Source: Kappaphycus alvarezii
Taxonomy: Eukaryota; Rhodophyta; Florideophyceae; Gigartinales; Solieriaceae
Length of the DNA stretch: 64,000 nucleotides
Assembly: GCA_002205965.3 (NCBI GenBank)
Contig: NADL03000469.1
Location: 124,001 to 188,000, forward strand
Reading direction: 5' to 3'
In this document: positions 56,341 to 64,000 of the stretch, piece after piece
Numbering within the stretch: position 1 is the first letter of the stretch
Layout of the letters: every line of letters begins with the position of its first letter
The notes under the pieces: model-generated
Database searches by the model: none
What the model was told of the DNA's origin: nothing
The model's input: only the letters and a program-made list of their open reading frames with translations
Made by a program: the position numbers and the translations under genes

Positions 56341-58129
56341 TAGAAGAGATCAATAAGGATGAAAGGCTAAAGAGATACAAATTAGTATAAAAGGGAAATA
56401 CTTTGCTACCAATGTTCAGGTACTGACCTAAAATAAACGTTTTTTGGGCAGAAGATTACTTTCAACTTCTAGACTACTTGGGTCTGCACTTGATGTTGTA
56501 TATAAATATACCTTCTTTCTCCTAAAGTAGAAATTTGCTCAGCTTTTATACACTTCTTGGCTAATCTTGAAGTCACAAACGGACATAGTTAATACCAAAA
56601 AATGCATTAAAGGGAATCTTGTGGCCGAAAATGACTAAACTTAGAATTTTTAACGATAAATATGAAGACATCCTTCTCAAGCATTCTTCCTTAAGACTAG
56701 AGCCAAAAATTTCTTTAAATACCCATACTTTCAATACAGTTCCTATTAATTTCATTGAATGGCCTAAAATAATAGATTGTCTCTTCGGACATGTCAAGGT
56801 CCTTCAGTAACTCCTCACGGAACTCAATCTTCTCTCATGCCGCGGAAGAGGAGTTCAAGACTACGATTGCACCTTCACGATCTCCCTTTTACTCAGAAAC
56901 AACTGCCTTAAAGTTGTACACCAATAGCTCACATGGGTCCACCTAATCCTCATCATTTTCCAATCCCTCCACATACACTCAGCCTCCTCCCGCTCCTCTG
57001 TCTTTTCTTTTTATTTTTTCTTTTCCTTATCCTCTGACTTCTCGGAACGATGACTGTGAAAACACTTTCGAACGAGTTTTCGGTCCATTTTTCTGTATTT
57101 ATTTCCGAAGTTAGTTGGTCCACTGTCCATCAAAGGCGTTACTTGGATGGGATGGTGGTCTCGGATGACTTGAAGATATTGAGAGGCGTGCGAAGTTTGT
57201 TCATGTTCAGGACAAAGGGGGGTGAGCCAATGCAGTGGTTAATGTCAGGGATGTTGCTTCAAGGATGTTGATGCAGAACTTTAAATAGGGTAATATCTTC
57301 GAAGAATTTCAAGGCCTTGGGTGAAATAAAAAAATGCGACTCAATGCTGCGCTTTTGAGTTTCCAAGCATCCGGTTCAATAATAAAAAAGATATGCTTGA
57401 TAATATATAGGGACTGAGTTCGAAGGACGAATTGCATCAAAAGTCGAAATATTTATTTGAAAAGGGGGATCAAATCTTCACACCAAAAACAAAAATGGAG
57501 TCGTACAGTGACTTTAGCTTTGTAAAGTAAATGAACTGTGTTATTTCTTTTTTACTGAAAGAAAAGCTAGGATGATAATTTTGAGGAAGGAGAGGTCGAG
57601 GATGAATCTAAGGATGAAGGGAATAGTAATTTACCGAATGAATCATTTTGGTAACCAAATATTGCACAAATTGAAGACTTTCTTTAGAATCTACAGCCAT
57701 CTTCGTTGCGTAGTTGAGCCAATAATGAATCAGCTTCACATCCAAGGTTTGTGTTGCTTTTTTGTCTTTTCACTAACAACTGAATGAATTATTTTTTATT
57801 GAACTATTCAGCTAAAGTACGTAAGATGAGATAAAATCAAATATACAAACAGCCTCAAACAGAGAAAGACAGTCTTTTAGCCAAATATAACGCAACATAA
57901 TGACTGAATACAGAGCAAAGCCGTTCATCGACTGCAGATAGGATCCAATCACCAGACAAGCCTAACAAGGGCCCAGCTCACTCCTTGACTTGGTATTTCA
58001 CACCAAAAGCATGAACTACTACAAAATGTCATCCAATCCAGAAACAAAAGTATCCCTCTTTATCCATATTCACTTTTTCGCAACCCGACTCGCACTGTGG
58101 GTGCGGAAATTTGGACAGACCTCTTGCTA
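56341..58129. other. AT-rich, no gene seen
   Basis: About 1.8 kb. Short open frames without known motifs and no repeats I can match to the rest of the window. Confidence 0.4.
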
Positions 58130-58710
58130 AGCACTCTATTAATTAGTCAACTGATATTAATTATTATTCGAATTGCTTTTTTCAATATTTTATCAGAAAA
58201 TTAAGTTTCTAGGTACTGCAACTATTTGAAAAATACATTAAGAAGATTTATTTCATTATGCTTTACTAAGTAGAAATTACTTTTATCCAACCTTTTCAGT
58301 GCAAGAATCTAGATATTTTTTTCCGAGGATATTAATTCCATTCCTGGTAACATCTCAATTTTATAGGGATAAAACATGATCATTTTAGGACCAATTTCTC
58401 GTTGATATAAAATTTATATTTCCGACTTTCGTGGAGGTCTTCCAATTAAGACCATCATAATGAAAATTTTAGTTAGAATTTTTTTAATTACTTGAATCAC
58501 GAGATGAGGAATTTTTATATACATGGGGACGATGAAATGGATTTTTTTCACATTAGCGAATTTTTTTCAAGTCAACCATGGTCGATAAATATTTATCGCA
58601 GTCATCATCCTACATAAATTTTCTCTGTAATAATGACTTTATTTCACCATAATTTGGCTGACCACATGCATGCTTGTGGACCCTATCAACTATTTTAGGC
58701 CATACCAGAG
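58130..58710 (-). mobile_element. copia fragment, same family as 4056-9590
   Basis: Sequence at about 58.57-58.70 kb matches 7.47-7.56 kb (CACCATAATTTGGCTGACCACATGCATG against CATCATAATTTGAGTGACCACATACATG). Text near 58.33 kb matches about 6.27 kb. It is a rearranged and decayed remnant with no LTR. Confidence 0.6.
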
Positions 58711-59770
58711 AAGTGATTTACAGTGAACATTCGATACGAACGGAGATTATCTCATGCACTGCTTGAATGGAGCCTACAGGATCAACTGAAATAGTCGATA
58801 AGTCAATCTTCTCGCAAAAGCCTCGCAATTCACGCCCTTCATGTTACGACAGAGCCTTACAATGGCCTTTAACGCACAGGGCCGGACATATAAGCCATGA
58901 GAAACAGAAGAAAGAAAAGATTTTTTTGATGACACCTTTTTTTATCTTCTCGCCACCTCCAATAAGAGAGTTAAGGACTTCAATGCGATGTCCTCTCTGA
59001 ATGCAGCGCAAAATTTGAACAAGAAAAAATATAAATATTATATTGTGACCTCTACCTGAGCTAATCAGGAGTTTGACGTGGGAGATGGCGAAGAAGCATT
59101 GGTTCCAAGACTACGAAAATAACTGCGAAGTCTTGGATGATATTCATAACAATCCTCATGGCACCTCATTCGCCTAGTTCATGAAAGATTTGAATTATGT
59201 TCATCCGAGTCCTTTGGTCCTTAGGCGTACTTGTGTGGGGAAAAAGTCGAGGTGCCGCTACAAGAGCAGCCTTACGCAGTGGTATAAGAGAGACCTTGAC
59301 CACGAGTGGATCCGTTCCTTGCCTGGCTCTCCTTCTTTTTGAATATACATGGCGGTGGTTAAAGGGTGCCGTGTGGCTCAACACGCTAATTGTTCAGACG
59401 AGGGAGAAAAACATGTACTCAATTATTATTGCGGGGAACACGATGCGGAGCGTTTCTACGGGGGGGCACGTAAACTTTCTACGGGAAAGGAAATCCGGAA
59501 GACTACTTCAAAATACCCGACTTATGGATATTAATGTTGGCGCGGAAGCAAAACAAATCTCCTCGAAGTCATGTTCCAATTGACTAGAATCTGTGATGAA
59601 AAAGAGAGTTTGCCGTCACCCTAAACGTCGTGCCGGTGCTTTTCCTTCGGAGAAGAGATCTGGAGCCGTTCAGATGAGTCGCTAGTGGTTTTCAAGGCAT
59701 ATTTTACCTCTAAAGACCAGTTTATATTTTTTGGTACAAATGTTTCAATTTTATGGTATGATACAATAAA
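58711..59770 (+). pseudogene. broken gene of unknown family with a Cys/His-rich segment
   Basis: One plus-strand frame reads like protein for most of 59.05-59.75 kb (KKHWFQDYENNCEVLDDIHN; SSLTQWYKRDLDHEWIRSLP; CRVAQHANCSDEGEKHVL then NYYCGEHDAERFYGGARKLS). It continues upstream in another frame (FFDDTFFYLLATSNKRVKDF). About four or five stops and at least one frame change break it, so it is dead. The segment with C-x7-C-x12-C-x2-H looks zinc-binding, but the spacing fits no domain I can name. The strand is opposite to the gypsy and copia remnants on either side, so it does not belong to them. It could be a host gene relic or the gene of an unrecognised mobile element. Confidence 0.4.
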
Positions 59771-60190
59771 GGTTGAACATAATACTAAATAAAGCTCACA
59801 AAATGTGTGATTTAATTAATCAATCTGATATGAAACCATAATCACTAGGCTTAAGACATTTAAAATGCAGATGAAGGTATCAAAAGTTCTTGTAGAACTC
59901 ATTTCTTGGTGTTAAGCTTGCGCATGATTAGTTAGTCAATGTTTATCCTTGCGTAATACAAAGAGAATGACGGCCCCTTAGAGGAATAGCGAGTACCGAG
60001 GTTGTGCAAAGTTTCAATATGACAAAGTCTCTAATAGCGAGACCAGAAGATAGGCCTCTTAATCTTTAATGTTAACTGCTATCAGTATACAACCGGAAAG
60101 TTACCCCCAAATTGAACGGAAGGGTTCCTTAAAGGGTTAATTACCGACTGAATGCATTATTAATATTGGCGTTGAGCCCAAAGAGCCGAT
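59771..60190. other. no gene seen
   Basis: About 420 bp of AT-rich sequence without recognisable content. Confidence 0.4.
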
Positions 60191-60199
60191 AAGGTGAGC

Positions 60200-63005
60200 T
60201 ATTCCAGCTTTTCTTGCTTATCTGAAAAATTGTCAATCAGCGAGACTAAATAGGAGGGTCCATTGCGCGGAACGACTCCGAACATTACCGTTATTGGCAT
60301 AAATCCAGCGGAAAGACGTTTACGGTGATGTACTTACAGAACTTTGTTATTGCTCCCAGTCAGGTTGTTAAACTAGCGCTATCATACGTATTTCCGTTTT
60401 GACTGTATGACACATCCTCTCTTCGCGCGAACATACGACATCGGCGTGTGTGGCAGCGCGGAATTTTTTTTGAACCAAAAATTTCTCATCAAGTCTATGG
60501 AAACAGCTGTGGTAAAGCATCCGGCGTTTTACGAAACAAATGTCTTCGGGGGAGGGCAGAATAGTGGATCTATTCTCCTTCCAAGAAATTAACGGTAAAT
60601 TTCGCAATCGATATCTAAGTAGTGGGTTTATCGGCCAGCCAATAATGTACTCCATGGAAATGAGCAGTAACTTTCCATATTTTAGTCGGGAAGCTGGTCG
60701 GCGAAATCAATCGATTTCTTCTCGAAAATATTCTTGAGAGAATGATTCAAAGTCCTCCAGTACGGTGGAATTGGTTCAGACTGTCGGCAACCTTATAGCT
60801 TTTGCCGTCGACATGAATATCATTGTGAAATTTTGGTCACTTGTGAAGGTCCATTATGAACTTCTTGGGTGTTTCTTTGTCCAACTATCCGATGTTGTCA
60901 TGAAAATGGCGAAGGATATCGGACCTTTCCTTAACAAAGCGTCCTCGTTAGTGGCCTTTTATTGTGCGCCTCAACATCTTGTTCTCCTACACCATAAAAT
61001 TGATAGCAATACACTTGATTGAGTGTCGTTTGACTTCTTCCTTCTAGGATTACTTCATTCCTGGGAGGTAGCGTATGATAACAAAGAACTAATTTTCCAG
61101 AGTTGTGTTCTCAAAAGTGGTGAACGAACCTAAGACTACGACTAGATCTCCTTCCTCTCTTTCAAGAACTGGCGAGGTGCCAACCGGCATTGTTCGCGAG
61201 AGTAAATCTGCTGTTACGTTAATTGACTCGGGACTTTACTCTACCTCTCACTCACACTACGCAATAAAGTCCATCCACATCGCAAGTATTCTTTTGTTTT
61301 GTCATTCTTCTTGTATGCATAACGAAGGGCTTGAAGATCTATTCTCAACTTAATGATTACATTTACAAAAGTTAAAATCAAAACTTTGTAAGGGCAAAAA
61401 TGACAGCTAGGGCTTCTATTTCGCAGGGGTAATAACTCCGCTCTGCATAATTATTCGTTTTATCTACATATTTCACGGGATGAAACTTTAATCCTTTTTT
61501 CTTTTGCTGGAGATCGGCTTTAACAGTTTCATCTGACTCTCAATTATTCACCATGAGAGGAGTTTGAAGTTCGAGGAAAAGAGTGGAGGTGAAGAAGTAA
61601 GCTAGTACTTGACAGCATCGAATGATGCGGACATTACTTCCGACCACTCGAAATTCTTTTGCCGAATTTCAGCCATTAAAAGCGATGGATTTGAAAGAAA
61701 GAATTCTGATGAAGCATTGGAAGTATCCCGCAAGGGCAAGAAAATTGTGTAACTCTGCCGTTTCAGTAGACACAGGTGCTCCTTTCATGAACTTAATCTA
61801 TTCGACGTCCAAGTGTATTCCATTCTTTTCGACTGGGTGCGCGAACAGCTTAACCAACGACTTAGCGGACACGTACTTCGTAATTTTGAGCTTTAGACCG
61901 GACTATTCTACAGTTTTAGGAACAAGATGTAAATGTTCGTAGTGATTCTCGATAGATTTGGATAACAGAACAACATCGTATAAATAGACGGAAGCAGAAG
62001 GAATATCCAGCAAGATGTAGTCCTTCATCGGCTGGAATTTCTAGCGCGCATTAATGAGACCAAATGGCATCACTTCTAATTTGAATGTACCGAAATGGCT
62101 GACAAAGGTGTCCATCTCTTTTCATTCTTCACTCATGCGGGTCTCCTAATATCCAGCAAATAGATCCATGGTAATGAATATGGAGCTACCCTTTAATTCA
62201 ACGAAACTTGTTTCAATCCTAGGTAGCGTCCAGGGGTTGGCCTTTATCTTTCGGTTTGAAGCGCGGTAGTCCATAAATAAGCTTAGAATCGCATTCGTCT
62301 TGGTTAAATTAACGACAAGAAAAGATCAGACGAGAGTTACAGGGGTGATTATGCCATCTTCTAACATGCTTCCGATTTTCTGTCGGACGAACTCGAAGTA
62401 TTGAAAAGACAATCGGTAAGCCCTATAATATATACGCTTGGATTCCTTCATCATGAAATCATTGTTAACAGAGATATATAAAAGGCATAGTCAGTAATAC
62501 GTTTATGTAACGGTTACTTTGTCTCGGAATAAGCTATTAATCTCCCCTTGTGTTTATTTTTGAAAATTAAAGAGAAGAGCCCACAGAGAATCGCGAATTT
62601 CTTCTTTCGTTTCTTCTTCTTCGGTGATAAATTGTTCAGTGCTCGGCTCTTCGTTCCCTTCGGCGGTTTTATCTAGACGGATGGATAGAACCATTTTTTC
62701 CTCTTGAGTTTCCAAGGAATTCTAACCCGCTATCGAATCTTATTTACAGTCCTCGCTAGAAATCTCGACTCACTAGCTCTAGAAAAGCCTATACTCGGCA
62801 AAAGTAGTTTCCAGCTCGAGCGGGAGTATCAAATTCTTCGAACCGATGTGCATACGCACGATCTGGGCACCGAAATGCATTTTCGCCTGCATGGATAATG
62901 GCATGGGAAGACCCAAAATAATACCGAACAGAGAGTTTTCGAGAACTTGGAAGTCCAATGTCACATGTTTGTCTCCAAATGTTGCCTGAACCCCAAGCAA
63001 ATATC
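60200..63005 (-). mobile_element. Ty3/gypsy remnant without identified LTRs
   Basis: Minus-strand pieces in gypsy order from high to low coordinates: a retropepsin-like segment (about 62.8-63.0 kb; QVLENSLFGIILGLP), reverse transcriptase (about 62.4-61.9 kb; FMDYRA, VMPFGLINA, VYLYDVVLL), RNase H (about 61.5-61.4 kb; VKYVDKTNNYAERSYYPCEI then EALAVIFAL), and integrase traces (about 61.0-60.5 kb; LLISMEYIIGWPI). It is heavily broken and old. No LTR pair was found, so the ends are approximate. Confidence 0.65.
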
Positions 63006-64000
63006 AAATAAATACAGAACTATTTACATTATTTGTTTTTTGCATTCACGATGATGGTTCTCCTAGACTAGTATCTTGGCGAAAGATGCCAACTATGGGA
63101 CAAAAGATTCATACACTCTGTGTTGGGCGGATATTGCAGCCTTGAGGGAGATGATTGATACTGATACTAAAATATGTGCTCTCCTATTAGAAGGCTCAAG
63201 GGGCTAAAACCGGTGGTATCAAAAGCGTTTGTTTTTCCATTGCTGAACACTACTCAGACGCCAAGATTTGTGCAGTTGAGCCCTATACATGCTCAATCAG
63301 ATGGTGAAGAGTTACTTTCTGCAGGTATTGAACTAGTATCAAGACTTAAAAGGCAAGTCGTCGGGCTGTATGTCAACGGTCGACTAAGCTTCTTGGTAGG
63401 AATAAGTAGTCTCTAATGAGATTCTAACAACCTGATATCCTCTAACGAAGGGTTTGCAAAGTGTAACACTGCTTTCTAAGTATATTTATTCGGAACAAAA
63501 GGATATATCAAAGTTCGCAGACAAGAGCAATAAAATTGAATATAAATATGAAAGGGGTACGGTGTACCACCTATGCTTAGTAACCATCGTTAAAAGAATG
63601 CTTCTAAGTTCCCAGGCTAGTATCAAATTTGTCAACTCTATCAGTCAGCATTTGAAACGTTTTTGAAAACTAGCTTGATTTTCCAACGATAAAACAGTGT
63701 GCTTCGGTTGTCAATACTTTCCAACTTACTCTAGAGTCTCAAATAAACAAATAAAGAAAAAAAATCATTCAGGAGATTCCTCTGGATAAAAAAGATTCAA
63801 GATAGATATTTTAGACATAAATATTTAGATCTCACCTTTAAAATCTTCTTGTTTCAGGTCAGATCCAAATATATTCCCCAAAATATACACAATTGCAGTG
63901 AAACTCCTTTAAATTCTATCGAAATACCTGCAAAGATGTATAGTCCCTCGAATATTTCATAGCTTTCTAATTTTCTTTATTATTCTCAACCGTCACTCTA
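63006..64000. other. no gene seen
   Basis: About 1 kb to the window end, AT-rich after 63.7 kb, with short open frames only. Confidence 0.4.

Noticed and set aside
59349-59534. Resemblance of the Cys/His segment to EsV-1-7 repeats
   Set aside because: The spacing C-x7-C-x12-C-x2-H does not fit the C-x4-C-x16-C-x2-H repeat as I know it, and only one unit is present.

Overview
This is eukaryotic nuclear DNA, dense in old transposons and holding few host genes. The evidence is an intron-bearing tRNA-Leu, Ty1/copia and Ty3/gypsy elements, non-LTR retroelement debris with a restriction-like endonuclease (RLE), a C2H2 zinc-finger gene and a CAP-domain gene. The species cannot be fixed from the sequence alone. 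Single-exon host genes among copia, gypsy and RLE debris would fit a compact algal or protist genome; I lean weakly towards a red alga.

Layout. 1-2052: 5' end of a copia element (minus strand), cut by the window edge. 3.4-10.5 kb: RLE retroelement debris split by a younger copia element (4056-9590) with near-identical 551-bp LTRs and a TAAAA target duplication. 10.84-10.94 kb: tRNA-Leu(CAA). 11.4-13.64 kb: proline-rich C2H2 zinc-finger gene (+) containing an out-of-frame tandem duplication. 13.8-14.27 kb: possible small gene (-). 14.4-15.4 kb: RLE debris. 15.4-25.6 kb: AT-rich block with no firm gene but a few exon-like islands, bracketed by inverted copies of one RLE repeat. 26.58-28.18 kb: protein with two CAP-like domains (-). 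28.9-31.0 kb: RLE tails and a snap-back repeat. 33.3-37.8 kb: gypsy element with chromodomain-like end (-). 38.2-42.7 kb: decayed copia (-). 44.43-45.81 kb: membrane-anchored Pro/His/Gly-rich protein with exact 53-residue repeats (+). 46-49.5 kb: repeat-rich. 49.7-54.5 kb: a second copia lineage (-) with another LTR inserted in it. 55.9-56.3 kb: related LTR fragment. 58.1-58.7 kb: copia fragment. 58.7-59.8 kb: broken gene of unknown family (+). 60.2-63.0 kb: gypsy remnant (-).

There is no operon-like cooperation between genes. The host genes are isolated islands in a retroelement landscape. The unifying threads are (i) copia elements whose primer-binding sites match the anticodon arm of initiator tRNA-Met, which implies half-tRNA priming, (ii) an abundant RLE-type retroelement known here mostly from dead 3' ends, in two diverged subfamilies, and (iii) a dispersed short repeat present in a dozen or more places that may be a retroelement terminus or a small non-autonomous element. 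I did not find a clearly new functional system. The best candidates for a second look are the 53-residue repeat protein, the tandem-CAP protein, the unknown broken gene at 58.7-59.8 kb and the bracketed AT-rich block.
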